Translations under genes and position numbers: made by a program
NCBI GenBank assembly: GCA_027604705.1
Contig: JADHYV010000038.1
Location: 153,750 to 217,749, forward strand
Length of the DNA stretch: 64,000 nt
Origin: Allomyces arbusculus
Taxonomy: Eukaryota; Blastocladiomycota; Blastocladiomycetes; Blastocladiales; Blastocladiaceae
Direction: 5' to 3'
Shown here: piece after piece, positions 33,831 through 44,917 of the stretch
Layout: each line of letters opens with the position of its first letter
Position numbering within the stretch: the stretch's first letter is position 1
The notes under the pieces: generated by a model
The model's database searches: none
Seen by the model: the letters and a program-made list of their open reading frames with translations, nothing else
What the model was told of the DNA's origin: nothing

Positions 33831-36081
33831 TCACCCCTTGATCAAATTCCACTTGGCCGCCAACTCATCAGCATCCGCCGAGCTCACCGCGCGCGCCGCG
33901 CGCATGTACACCTGCGTCGCCTGCACGAGATCCTTGGCCACTTTGACCTCAAATGTCAAGTACCGCAACCACCACGCGACGCTCCCGGGCCACCGCTGCG
34001 CGCCGAGCATATACAACTCGCGGCTCCGCGCGAGCGTCGTGTCTGGAATCTCAGCGTCCACGAGCGCCGCAAGGACTTCGAGCGACGTGGCCGGGTACGT
34101 GTGCAGCAGGCGGTCGCGGAACGCGCCGCGCTCGGAAACGGGCAAGACGCGGAACGCACTCGTCAGGAAGGCGGCATGCTGCGTGAGAACGCGGTCGGCG
34201 TCGGTGGCCGGTGACGGCGCGGCCTGGACCCGTTTCCATTGCGCGAGCGCGTGTGCGGCCGTGCGTGTCAGGCACATGTCGTCGTCGTCGGGAAGATGGT
34301 CAGAAGGCGGGTACCGCCCGCTGGCGACGAGGGAGTGCACGTGCAGGAGCAGGTCGACGACGTCGCATGCGGTAACGCGCGCGGTGACCGCGGTTGGTGC
34401 CCATGCCGGGTCGATCGTGATCCGGGCGAGAATGAGCGGCAAGTGAGTTGGGAACGCCGAAGTCGCGAGCGACGCGACTGAGTTGGGGGTCACGCCGGCG
34501 AGAGGTTGCGGGAACTTGGGCAGCGACTGCAAGAGCAGTTGGTACGTGGACGCGAGCAGCGGTGCGTCGCCCGTCGGAACGGGTGTTGCCGATCCCGTGG
34601 GTGCCGGGAGGGACGCGTCGGAGACGCGCAGGTAGGCGAGCGCGTGCCGCTGGATTTGCGCGCCAATGTAGGTGCGCAGGGCCTTGTCGACGCGGCCGGC
34701 GACGCGGTTCTGGTCGAGAAGGAACTGCAGCATGACGTCGCGGCGCAACGCGTGCTGGTCGGGTGCCGAGGTGGCGAAATCGTCGTCGTACGCCTGGATC
34801 GCCGCGTGTAGGAGCGCCGGGTACGTCGGGTCGGACGGCGCGACGGTGGCAACGCCCGGGATCACGCGCCATGCGGTAACGAGCAAGGACGCGTGCGCAT
34901 TCCTTGGTGCGAGTGATTCGCGAATCCGGGCGAGCAGGTGGTCGACGAGCGACTGCGCGCCGTGCGCGTTGGCAGCCACGTGCATGCACGCGCGGCACAG
35001 GTCCACGTCGTTGGGCACCGCGACGAGCGCCTCGTCAAAAACGAGTCGCGGGATCGTGTAGGCCACGACCGGGTCGTCATCAGTATCGTCGGCCAATTCA
35101 GACGGCCGTCCGTTGCGCAGTTTCGCGTCGAGTGCCGAATCCGTGTCGCCACCAACACGTGCGAGCGTATCCTCGGCATCGCTGCCGTCCTCATCCTCGT
35201 CCACGTCCATGGCATTTGCAGGTGCATCGCCGAGCACCTGCAACGTGTCGTCCTCCTCCTCGTCCTCCTCCTCGGCCTCGGAAGTCGCGTCGGAATCGTC
35301 CTCGTCGGCAGCGGCCCCCGCTTTTCCCTTCAACTTCTCCGCCAACTCCTTCCGCACGCGGATCTTGGCCACATACATGGTCTCCATCTTAAACCACTCG
35401 GCCCACAACTCCTTGGCCTCGCGGTTAATGTGCACGGCGCGCTGCATCAGTTTCCGCGCCGAGGCCGTGTTGGCATTGCGCTCAAACTCCCACTTGGCGG
35501 CGAGAATCCACAGTGCCGAGTTGCGCGGGTGCAGCTGGATCGCACGCGCAAACACGGACCCCAAGCGTCGGTAGGACTTGAGTTTCTTGGCCATGTCAAT
35601 GTACCGCAGCCACAAGGCCACGTCGCCGGGGAATTTGGCGACGGCGCGGTTGTAGAGGTGGTGGAGGCGTTTCGGGCCGGCATAATCGATGATCGAGGAT
35701 TTGTAGCGGATACCTGGACGAGAGTGCAAATGTGACGATGAGTGTGGTATTGCGTGGGGGATATGGAGGGCGGTGAGAAGACCACGAACCCATTCGGCTC
35801 ACGCGCTTGCGGCGGATCTTCTCGAGGTTCCACTCGTAGTCAATGTACTTGATAAAATCGGCCTTGTTGGCGCCGCGGCGGCGCAGCGCGTACTCGAAGT
35901 TGGTGCGCTGCTTGACAATCGACTTGACCTCGACCTGGCGAGACGAATCGGATCAGCACCCGAGTCGGACCGCAATTGTCGAGCAGAAGTCCGCGCTTAC
36001 CTCGGTGAACAGCTTCTTGCGCTGCGCGTCCCGGAGCTCGGCCACCATGGCCTCGAGCTGGAGCTGGACGCCATCGGCCAT
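33831..36081 (-). CDS. UTP6: U3 snoRNP / SSU-processome protein Utp6
   Basis: Three exons in transcription order: 36001-36081, 35790-35934 and 33831-35713. The product is 702 residues. It begins MADGVQLQLEAMVAELRDAQ, then FEYALRRRGANKADFIKYID, the family's N-terminal signature. HAT repeats follow (LHHLYNRAVAKFPGDVALWL, AIQLHPRNSALWILAAKWEF, QRAVHINREAKELWAEWFKME), with further HAT-like helices in the C-terminal third (YMLGAQRWPGSVAWWLRYL). Utp6 is part of the UTP-B subcomplex needed for 18S pre-rRNA processing in the nucleolus. An acidic insert of ~55 residues (SEAEEEDEEEDD near residue 230) makes it longer than typical (~440-600). Confidence 0.95.
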
Positions 36082-36457
36082 TGTCGTTGGTTGGAGTGAC
36101 GGTTCAGGCACAGGCGGGATCAAATGCGGGCTCGGTCCAATTTCCTGATGTTGGTGCTGGCGCTCCTTGTGGTTGGATTGGCGTCGTGGTCGTGGTGGTG
36201 TGCGATCAGGGACAGTTAGTGAGCAGCACAGGCACAGGCAAGGTGCGACCTAGTCACATGCGCTCAGATGCCCTGTTGTTAGGCCGACCTGGCCTCACAG
36301 CCAGCTCAGGGATCGACTTCAGCAACGTTGCACGCGCCGTCGCCTGATGCCGACAACACGATCAATCCACCACGCGTCGTGATCTGCGCGACACGGAATT
36401 ACGATTTTGAATCAGTTTCCAGCATTGAGCAACTTGCAGCAACGCGACGCAACAGCC
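36082..36457. promoter_or_regulatory. divergent promoter of UTP6 and MTR3
   Basis: 376 bp between start codons of two genes for rRNA processing, one on each strand. A shared regulatory region is plausible, since ribosome-biogenesis genes are often co-regulated in fungi. I did not recognise an RRPE or PAC box. Confidence 0.45.
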
Positions 36458-37617
36458 ATGGCATCAGCAAATATCGACCGCAAACGCATTAATGGGCCCG
36501 AGGTGTCAGTGATCCCGCTGCCGCTCGAAGGCGAAGCCAGCGCCGAGCAAGCACCGCTTTTGAATCAGGATGCGAAGCGGCAAGATGGCCGGAACGTCGA
36601 GACCGTGAGGCCATTTTGTAAATTTCAAGGAGCAACCATCATTAGCGGCAATCGCAATGGACGACTGATCAGGACTCAATTCCAATACTTCCAGTCATCA
36701 AGACCGGCGCCGTACCTGCCGCCGACGGATCCGCGTTCGTCGAACAAGGCAACACCAAGGTCATCTGCGCCGTGTACGTGCTCGTGTGCACGGTTGTGCA
36801 TGTTCCCCACCCAACACGCACGTCTTCTGATCCCGCTTCGCGAACTTCACAGATACGGCCCCCGCCCCGACCGCAAGCTGACCGACACCGACCGAGGTCG
36901 CATGACCGTCGAGTTCCGGCTGGCCCCCTTTGCGCAGGCCAAGCGGCGCGGGTTTGTCAAGGACGTGGTGGAAAAGGAGTACTCGCAGGTGCTCGAGGAC
37001 GCGCTCGCGCCGGCCATTGTCTTCGAGTCGTTTTCCAAGGCGGCTGTGGACGTGTTTGTGACGGTGCTCGAGGACGATGGCACTTTGGCGGCGGTGGCTG
37101 CGGGCGTGAGTGCTGCGAGTTTGGCGCTCGCGGATGCGGGAATCGAGATGTACGATTTGGTTGCGGCGTGCACGGCGGTACGGATGCCTTTTCTCGCACG
37201 TTAGGGGAGAGTTACGGGCAAGAGTGCTGATAATGTGATCTGTGCAATAGGGATTCGTTGACGATATGGTCGTCATGGACCTGACGGCAACCGAGGAGAA
37301 GCTGCGGAAGGGATCGATGTTGCTTGCCTACATGTCGAGTTTGAACCAAGTGTCGCAAGTGATTCAAACTGGGTCGGTGGGCGCAACGACAGCCGAGGAG
37401 GTGCGCTCAAGCCGGCTTCGATGGATCTCCCTCTCGCCCTCGTCAACTGACGGTGGTGTCGCTTCTCCAGGCCATGGACTTTTGTATCGATGCCTGTGCC
37501 GAAATCCACACGCTCATGTCTGAAGCCCTCGTCGCGGCCGCGCACGAGGCGCAATCCCATACCGCGCCGACCAACAACGTTGCGGTCGTGGACGACGACG
37601 ACGACATGGAACTGTAG
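36458..37617 (+). CDS. MTR3: exosome core subunit Mtr3 (EXOSC6-like)
   Basis: Five exons: 36458-36617, 36695-36773, 36853-37177, 37251-37400 and 37471-37617. Phases agree and the product is 286 residues (human EXOSC6 is 272). One of six RNase PH-fold subunits of the exosome ring; these are catalytically dead in eukaryotes. Key motifs: DGRNVETVRPFF then IKTGAVPAADGSAFVEQGNT and KVICAVYGPRPD, then MTVEFRLAPFA, VFVTVLEDDGTLAAVAAGV, LALADAGIEMYDLVAACTAG and FVDDMVVMDLTATEEKLRKG. The C-terminus is acidic (VVDDDDDMEL). Every intron is under 80 nt, and skipping any one breaks a conserved motif. The 3' end converges on HUS1 with only 26 bp between stop codons. Confidence 0.95.
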
Positions 37618-37643
37618 CAACACGATGGTTTATTTAACTTTTA

Positions 37644-38633
37644 TCACAAGATGCGCGCGGGCACATAGTAAGTGAGCACCGATTCGGACTGATTCGGTGC
37701 GGATTGTCCTCCCCTGCCCACATCGTCGGGGAGAGAATCGGGCGCGTCGAGGTGCGCGTAGACGACAGCACATACCTGATGGTGAATTGCGAGAACGACC
37801 TGCGTCGGGTGCGCGACGTGGCATTGCATGACGCGGCTGAAGTCGGCCGTGGCCACTGTAACTTCGGCCAGCTGGTCGGCGCGAAGCGCGGTTGCGAGGG
37901 GCGCGGGACCGGCGTCTTGTCCTCGTTCTACACGATTCCATCGCGTCTCGTCAGTTCGTGCAACAGAGCAGGCGCAGAGCAAAGACAACGCACCATCGAC
38001 CACGCGCGCATGCTCCAGTCGTCCAATCACTGTTTCAAACTGCACGTTGGGCGTCTCGGCACGGATTCGCAGCTCACCGATCCCGTGTCGGCTGGCCAGG
38101 GTCAGGTGCGTCGCGCCCATCGCCTTGATCCGGTCGATCATAGCGCGTAGCGTCGCGAGCGGAGGCAGGGCCACATACACGTCCGACCAAGGCATACGCG
38201 GCTCACGCAACTCATCAATTGCACTTCGCTTCAAAACGCGAATCGGCACATCATGGTGCACGACCACAGGCCGCGCGCCCGCCTTAGACTCTGCGACCAT
38301 GGTCATGGCCAAGACGGGCGCCGGATTGCACGCGAGTTTCACCGTGACCGCATGCGCCGTCGCCATACTCTTGACGGCGCGATGGAGTAATGCCGTGGGC
38401 ACCGATAGCGCAATCTCTGAGTTGGGGTGCGACGATTCCAGCAGCATTTCCTCGAAGAGCAGGTCGGCGGGCGCGTGCGACCAGACCTGCGTTGCGTCGG
38501 CCGCATCCTTGACGACCAGGTAGAATCGGTGTCGCGAAAAGCGCAGCGTGCAGTGCCGCGCGCCGAGCTTGTCGAGTGGAGCCACGAGCTTAGCGAGCGT
38601 CTTGGGCGAGATGACCTTAAATTTCATGCGCAT
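37644..38633 (-). CDS. HUS1: DNA-damage checkpoint clamp subunit Hus1
   Basis: Most likely two exons in transcription order: 37994-38633 and 37644-37927. They are separated by a 66-nt intron (GTGCGT...CTGAC...GTGTAG) that is a multiple of three and stop-free, so the frame also stays open without splicing. Spliced length is 307 residues, unspliced 329. The spliced form gives EHARVVDERGQDAGPAPLAT, a better fit to the short loop found here in Hus1. Family features: start M(R)MKFKVISPKTLAKLV, LRFSRHRFYLVVKD, and C-terminal LTYYVPARIL. Hus1 joins Rad9 and Rad1 in the 9-1-1 PCNA-like clamp that activates ATR/Mec1. Two start codons lie six bases apart; the second gives the family-standard MKF start. 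Confidence 0.93.
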   Translation of the reverse strand: MRMKFKVISPKTLAKLVAPLDKLGARHCTLRFSRHRFYLVVKDAADATQVWSHAPADLLFEEMLLESSHPNSEIALSVPTALLHRAVKSMATAHAVTVKLACNPAPVLAMTMVAESKAGARPVVVHHDVPIRVLKRSAIDELREPRMPWSDVYVALPPLATLRAMIDRIKAMGATHLTLASRHGIGELRIRAETPNVQFETVIGRLEHARVVDGALSLLCACSVARTDETRWNRVERGQDAGPAPLATALRADQLAEVTVATADFSRVMQCHVAHPTQVVLAIHHQVCAVVYAHLDAPDSLPDDVGRGGQSAPNQSESVLTYYVPARIL

Positions 38634-38918
38634 CGTGCAAGCTGTGGGGCGCGGCCGTGCGCGTGCTGGAAGTCGAGACGTAGAGTGCGAGGTGCTGCAG
38701 CCGGTTGCCTGGCCCGCGACGTGTTGCTGGTGGTGGACGTTGCAACTTGATGAAGCCAGGACGGCGGGGCCAGGCCGCCAGGCAGCAGCGTCTCAAGCGC
38801 AGGAGCTCTGACTCACTGGTCAAGCACACGTGCGTTCGACTCATTCCTGTAGATGCCCGCCTGGGCAAGTTGCCAATATCTTCTTTGACGTTGACTATGC
38901 TTCTCGTGCTTTGCAGCC

Positions 38919-41098
38919 ATGGATCGCCGTGCAACTTCCAGCAATAAATCCTTGAGCGCCTCCGCGTCGGCCCAGTCCGAATGGGACGCCCTCAAGGCCA
39001 TGATGGCCTCGGGGTTCGGCAAGAGCTCTGGCTCAAGTCGCAGCCAAGCCAACGTAAGCAAGGCAACAGGGTCAACCAAAGACGACGACAGCGACGACGA
39101 GGATGAACGGGGTGCACCGAAAAGGTCATTTTCGCGAGGTGGTGGTCGTGATGACCGGCCAGCGGGATCCATTCCAAGCTCAAGCAAGGCTCCAGCACGG
39201 CAAGCACCCGACGGAAAGGACCAAGACGACAATGGTGATGACGACGACGATTTTGTCGGCCCGCCGCCACCACCAGCCGACGCTGCCGCTGCCGGTTCGG
39301 ACGACGACGATCTCGACGACAACGAGACCGACGACAACCCGCTCCCGCTCACCAACGAGGTGCACATGCAAGGCCACTCGCGTGCCGTCACAGCGCTTGA
39401 TGTGGATCCGTCGGGCGCGCGGTGCATCACCGGTTCGCTCGACTACACGATTCGCATGTACGACTTTGCCGCCATGGACGCAAACCTGCGCGCGTTCAAG
39501 TCGCTCGAGCCCGTGCCCGGCCACCAGATCCTCGACGTGCAGTGGTCCACGACGGGCGACTCGTTCTTGCTGGCGCCGCACGCGCCGCAGGTGCGGCTGT
39601 ATGATCGTGATGGAGCAATGCGGTACGGATTTTGTGTTCATTGCCTGTGAGGGAAACGAACACTCATTATTACCCCGGCGGTCGGTAGTCACGAGTATGC
39701 GAAGGGTGACATGTACTTGCGCGACTTGCGCAACACGGATGGCCACACGGGTACCGTCACGGCAGTGCGGTGGCGGCCCGGTCACAAGCAGACGTTTGCG
39801 ACAAGTTCATTCGACTCGACCGTTCGGTGCGTATCCTGATGCTCTGCAAGCTTCACCACCCGTCCTCAGTTCATTCTGACCATTGTTGACAACAGGATCT
39901 GGGACGTGGAGCGCCCGCGCAAGCAAGCGCAGGTGATCGTGTTCAAGCACGGCACTGGTGCGCGCGGGATCGCGGCCAAGTCGCCTGTGTCGACGCTTGC
40001 CTACTCGCGCGACGGCAACTATCTTGCCGGTGGTGCCGAAGATGGGAGGTGCGCTGGCCGAATCCGACTCTGCCAGTACATTTCCCGCATCGCTCACCCG
40101 CCTGACCACCGTCCCCCACAGCATCCGCATCTGGAAAGCACAAGGCCCCTACTCGACCGCGGCCTTCCAGCATCACACCGCACACGCATCCGGCAATCCC
40201 ATCACCTCGCTCGTCTTCGCGTGGGACCAGCACACGCTCCTGTCGCGGTCCATGGACGAGACCGTCAAGCTCTGGGACCTGCGCAGCTTCAAACACCCGA
40301 TCCATACGCATTCGATCCCGACCGTCTACCCGACGCAGAACGCCGTCTTCTCGCCCGACGACCAGCGCATCCTTGCCGGGTGGGCGGTCCCGCCGTCGCG
40401 CAAGCAGCCGGCAGCCACCGACGACGCCCATGGCGAATTGCGCGTGCTCGACCGCACCTCGTTTGATCTGGTCACAGCCGTCAAGGTCGGGGGTGGCGGC
40501 GCCGTTCGCGTCGCGTGGCACCCGAAACTGCATCAAATTTTGGTCGGCACGGCGCGCGGCGCGACGGCCGTCATGTACCGCCCGGGATACTCGCAGCGTG
40601 GCGTCACGCTGTGTGTGAGTCGCGCACCGCGCGTGCGTACGGTCGAGGACGATGTGGCCGATTTGGTCATGGAGAAGGCGAGCGAGGTCGCGGTCGATTG
40701 GAAGACGGTCGGGAAGCGGCAGCGCGACGGCAAGGCTAAACCGATGCCAGGTACGATGTAGTTTTTCGTATCAGTGCATCCCCACCGTGCCAGCGGACTC
40801 ACCAGGATCTCCTGCTTTTTTTCTTTCTTCATACCCAGAGCGCCAAAAGCGCACGCCGACCATGGGCGGCGGGTCTCTGTTCGACGCCAAGAATGTGGTC
40901 GACCTGCGCGCCGAGGACCCGCGCGAGGCCATTTTGAAGTACGCCGACGTCGCGGCCAAGAACCCGTACTGGGTCGCGCCGGCCTACAGCACGACGCAAC
41001 CCAAGGCCGTGCTCGCCGACAAGGTGGTCGAGTCGGACGAGGAGGAGCGCGTGATTGACGCCGAAGACCGACAGCGCGCCAAGCGGCGGCGAATGTAG
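38919..41098 (+). CDS. WDR70-type WD40 protein
   Basis: Five exons: 38919-39622, 39689-39826, 39896-40048, 40122-40750 and 40839-41098. The product is 627 residues. After a disordered Ser/Asp-rich head (DDDSDDEDERGAPKRSFS, DDDDDFVGPPPPP) comes a WD40 propeller: NEVHMQGHSRAVTALDVDPS, TGSLDYTIRMYDFAAMD, FATSSFDSTVRIWDVERP, LSRSMDETVKLWDLRSF. The C-terminal tail DPREAILKYADVAAKNPYWV then APAYSTTQPK is diagnostic of WDR70 and lies in the last exon, which proves that the apparent stop after exon 4 is intronic. WDR70 works with CRL4/DDB1 in double-strand-break resection (H2B ubiquitylation) in human and fission yeast. Confidence 0.95.
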
Positions 41099-41501
41099 GT
41101 CCTGATCCGGGAGCGTTGCGCGCAAGGGAATGGATTGTATTGCCTTTCAGTTGCGGAGTGTTGATTCATTAGGTTGAACGCAAGGAGCGTGATTTAGCAT
41201 GAAACTCTGCTTGAATTAGCGAGCGACTTGCCAACGCATAGGCCCGAGCTCATAGACCTCCGTCTAATTTTCAACGAAAGAAGCTACGTGTCAATTTTCA
41301 AAGCGTTCTCCACCCAAGCGTTTGCGCGACTTGTACCCACAATCGGCCAGGAGCACTCTCGCTTACCAACGAGCGGTTTGCCAAGATGTCAAATCCAAGG
41401 ACCAAGAGTGTCCATGAAATGAAAAAGGCAAAAGAACAACAGAATAATCTCGCATTTTTCTGCCAAGAATAGAAACAATTGAACGCGGTCATCATTAACT
41501 C
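41099..41501. other. intergenic, no gene seen
   Basis: About 400 bp between the WDR70 stop and the end of the first broken paralogue. More AT-rich than the genes on its left. Confidence 0.5.
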
Positions 41502-42777
41502 CTAGCCAACTGTCCCATCCGAATGATCGTTTGAGCCAGAATCGGTCGCCCCTTCAGACGTGCGTACAACGAGCACCCCAAGATCCTCGAGCATAAAAGG
41601 CCCATCCAGACGGCTCGAGCGAGGCATATAACGAGTGCTAGGCGGCACGATAACCCTCGACTCGCGAACCCCATTCGGCCCACTCCACTTCATGTCGAGC
41701 AGATACTGGCACGCGAAGTGGTGAGCGGTGCTTAACAGCCCATACTCGCTCCACGCCCGGTGAACCGGTTTTTCGACGTATTTTGCCGGATACCGGAATA
41801 CTTCTGATTCGTCCGGGTGAGCCGCACAAATGTCGACGATATACGTGAATACCGTGACCGGCATCTTTTCGACCATACGGACACGCTGTTCCTCGTCCAT
41901 GACCGGCAAATAAACACCGCGCGCATTTGGCTTGACGCGGCCGTATCCGTAGTGCGCAGCGTGATAGTCGCGATACTGGTCCAGGGTCACGATGCTGTCA
42001 TGTGTTGTTGTGGTGCGCCGGAAGCAAACCAGACTCTGCTACTTCCTCTCAATGTATTCTTCTCGGCGGTACTCGCGTCCTTATATCCCACGACAGGCAG
42101 AGCATGCAACCAACTCAGGGTGGAGAATGGAGAGGACGCGATGGAGAATAACACAGAATGGGAATGGTGGAGAGATGATGGGGATGACAGGATGGGAGAC
42201 GATAGAGACGTGGCAGAGCGTGAGCGTCGGTGTCCACCGGTTCGGTCAGGTTCCCGAGGTGCCGGAGCAGAGGGGTGGCGCCGGCGCCGAGGGAAGGTTT
42301 GCGGGTCGCGTCTCGCACGTCCCGCACTGGTTGCGGAGTGTCCACGTGGAGCACACGCACCAACATCATGCACTGGGCCGATACCGATATGCCCGAGACG
42401 GCTGTCAACATCGTTCAGGAAATGTATCCGGGCGACGAAATGTGGAGGCAAGCTGGCACCAATCGAGCCGGGCGGTAAGCGCGCGGCAAACTCCTTGTCT
42501 GTGAGCGGGCCTTCGTTCCCGAAGTCGCAAACGTGCAAAATGAATTCAAACGCTGGGCGGCGGGCAAAACTTGACCTCGGCATAATTCGTGCGCTTGTGA
42601 ATGCGGTAAATGAATACTGGTCGGCTGGCCAGCGAACTTGGCCCGGTGGACCGGGTTGGAGATGGTGCGCGAAAAGTCGAGTGGAAAGACGCCAGTGACA
42701 AGGTCGCTTGCAGGTGTTTCAGCAGGACACAGCAATTCCTTGGGGTTGAAAATGGATGGGCGAGCGTTCGTGTTCAT
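41502..42777 (-). pseudogene. broken paralogue A of the 49515-50459 family
   Basis: The N-terminal half starts intact at 42777 (FNPKELLCPAETPASDLVTG) and stays in frame to FAGQPTSIH. One extra T near 42617 then shifts the frame, and a loss of about two bases near 42553 shifts it again. The shifted frames still read RIHKRTNYAEVKFCPPP and ILHVCDFGNEGPLTDKEF. About 350-390 nt without family similarity follow (roughly 42000-42400), either an insertion or an intron. The C-terminal half (41502-41990) is intact: YRDYHAAHYG, LPVMDEEQRVRMVEKMPVTV, LLDMKWSGP, FMLEDLGVLVVRT. As read, no single frame spans it, so I call it a pseudogene. Sequencing error at two sites plus an intron would rescue it. Confidence 0.7.
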
Positions 42778-43038
42778 ACTGGTGCAAATTTGAGGAGGTA
42801 GCGTTACATTAACCTCTGCGGTCTATTGAGATTTGCGGGTCCGGCTTTAAGACAGCCAGCACGGCCTTGAGAAGTGGGTCTTGGACGGAGGTGGGCCCAG
42901 TGAGTCCTGACATGTAGTCGCGCAAAAAAAAAAGTGTGACCAATTTCTGCCAACCGACAGCTCGCATATCTAAACTGCTTGTTCTCTTTCAACGTAAACA
43001 ACGTCATACCACTCCTTTCCACCTTCTCCACACGAAAT

Positions 43039-43431
43039 TCAGCGGGCCAAATGTTTGTACGCTCCACATGCTGTCAACAGCATGGTGCGCTGAAAATGCC
43101 GTAACAGGTTGCGACCGCACGACCTGAGCGATTGCAGGTTGTAAATTTCCTCGTCTAAAAGCGGGCCGTCATAGCCCAGGTCACGAACGTGTAATGTAAA
43201 TGAGATTTTACCGGGCGTTGGCTCAAGAACGACCTCGGCAGAGTTGGTAACGCGGTGGATGTGGTGGCAAATGATGGTCGGTGGCGCGAACTTGGCCCGG
43301 TCTTCTGGGTTCGGAATCGCGCACGCAAAATCGATGCGGAAACTGACAGCGACAAATTCGGACATGGGCGTGTCGGGCGGGAACAGGGACTCCTTGTGAT
43401 TGAAGACAGACTGGCAAGCTGGGCTGTCCAT
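43039..43431 (-). CDS. truncated paralogue B of the 49515-50459 family
   Basis: Open frame of 130 residues from MDSPACQSVFNHKESLFPPD. It covers only the family's N-terminal half: FRIDFACAIPNPEDRAKFA, VTNSAEVVLEPTPGKISFTL, HVRDLGYDGPLLDEE. It ends about where the full-length member continues into its C-terminal half. I found no trace of that half between this copy and paralogue A. It could be a functional short form or a 3'-deleted relic. There is no internal stop or frameshift, unlike its neighbours. Confidence 0.55.
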   Translation of the reverse strand: MDSPACQSVFNHKESLFPPDTPMSEFVAVSFRIDFACAIPNPEDRAKFAPPTIICHHIHRVTNSAEVVLEPTPGKISFTLHVRDLGYDGPLLDEEIYNLQSLRSCGRNLLRHFQRTMLLTACGAYKHLAR

Positions 43432-43789
43432 TGTGCGAGTAAGGTCTGGTGTGAGCAACAAGAGGGAGAAGTCAATAGGACGAGTGGAACACCTACTGCT
43501 TGCTGAAATCATGTGAATGGTCACTTTGATACCGCCTTGTGTTGCGGTCTAGTTCAAACAATGCCAGTGTCTAAAGGATCCAACAATTCCAAAGGCATCA
43601 AGACACAATTTATCTATATCCATCACTTCCCCACTATTTTTCGAACCGGCATTACACTCAATCGTCCCTCTACGTTTATTACAAGTGAAGTCGGCTCAAA
43701 GATTGAGCTCACATCATCATCATCACTGTCCTCCTCTTCTTCTTCTGACTGAAACATCCACCCACGTATCCTCATTATCCGACTCGGAA
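43432..43789. other. spacer between paralogues B and C
   Basis: Relatively AT-rich, with a TCATCATCATC/TCTTCTTCTTC run near 43715-43748. No gene seen. Confidence 0.5.
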
Positions 43790-44529
43790 TCAACGCCGTT
43801 TGTACGCGATGCCAGCAAATCGTTCCATAGTCACACGAAAGACGCGGTCCCTAGTGTCCTTGAGCATGAACCCAACTGCGTCCTCAGTGTAATCCGTGAG
43901 CCCCGTTTCTGCGGTAGATGGCACGAATTTGCGCCGCAGATCAAACCCGTCTATCGGCCCACTCCAGCGCAAATTGAGCAGGCACTTGCACGCAAGCTTG
44001 TGCACGACCGAGCCAAACTGCTCTTGGTCCATGACGGTTTTGGTCACGACACGCTCATCATAGACGATATCGCCATACCGTGCCAGGCGAAAGTGGTTGT
44101 ATTCTTGCGAGGACATGGACTTGATGCAGTCCGGCTTGGGCAGACAGTCGAACCGAGAGGTAGCGTCGTTCAGTCATTGGTGCCGAATCATGATAGGCTG
44201 TGGCATATCCCACCCGTGCGATTTAGGCGGCTGCTTGTCATAGATTTCCTCGTCTGAGAGTGGGCCATCGTAGCCGAGGTCGCGAATGTGCAGCGTAAAC
44301 GAGACTTTGCCTGGTGGAGGCTCAAAGACGACCTCGGCAAAGTTGGTGACGCGGTGGATGCGGTAGCAAACGATGGTCGGCTGGGTTGCAAACTTGACCC
44401 GGTGCTCTGGGTTGAGAATGGCGTGTGTGAAACTGATGAAATTGGCCAGCAACAAAGTCGGCCATAGGCATGCCGGGCGCGAAAAGCGGCTCCTTGGGGG
44501 TAGAAGACAGATTGGCGAACTGCGAACAT
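43790..44529 (-). pseudogene. broken paralogue C of the 49515-50459 family
   Basis: Starts MFAVRQSVFYPQ, then needs a shift of one base to read KEPLFAPGMPMADFVAGQF and another to read FISFTHAILNPEHRVKFA. The frame then runs through YRIHRVTNFAEVVFEPPPGK and TLHIRDLGYDGPLSDEE to an in-frame TGA at 44174-44176 (RHQ-stop). Beyond the stop, the same frame continues SRFDCLPKPDCIKSMSSQEY, aligning residue for residue with the intact member. A deletion of about 55 codons then joins VMDQEQF directly to VVHKLACKCLLNLRWSGP. Two frameshifts, one nonsense codon and an internal deletion make this a pseudogene. Confidence 0.8.
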
Positions 44530-44917
44530 GGTGTGGACGTCAAGGTGGGTCCAGCAAATCAATAGGGCAGAGAGGAGAGCAGATGAAGTGGTAGGGAGTG
44601 CATTCTTCTTTCAATTATGAGGCTGATCGCCTTCGGCTTCCGTTCACACAAATTGCACTGCCTCTGCCTACAGAACGGACTTTACCCACTTGCATTCGCG
44701 GCGAAAGCGAACATGTGCTCCGGCCTGTCGTGACGGATATGCTCAGAACATGCCGACTGTTTCGTGTGATGTGGCATCAGCAAGTGCGTTGCCAAATTCA
44801 AGACGGAGCTAGATGTGGAGCAAGCACGCGAGTGCATGTATTCAAAAGTCGAGCGATTGTTCTTGCTCCCCTAGAAACGTCAACGCAACAGAATGAGCAA
44901 CAGGACACAACGAATCC
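44530..44917. other. intergenic, no gene seen
   Basis: About 390 bp between paralogue C and the PRI1 stop codon. Confidence 0.5.

Noticed and set aside
40751-40838. The WDR70 gene ending at the stop after exon 4
   Set aside because: The diagnostic WDR70 C-terminal block lies just downstream and joins in phase through a standard intron.
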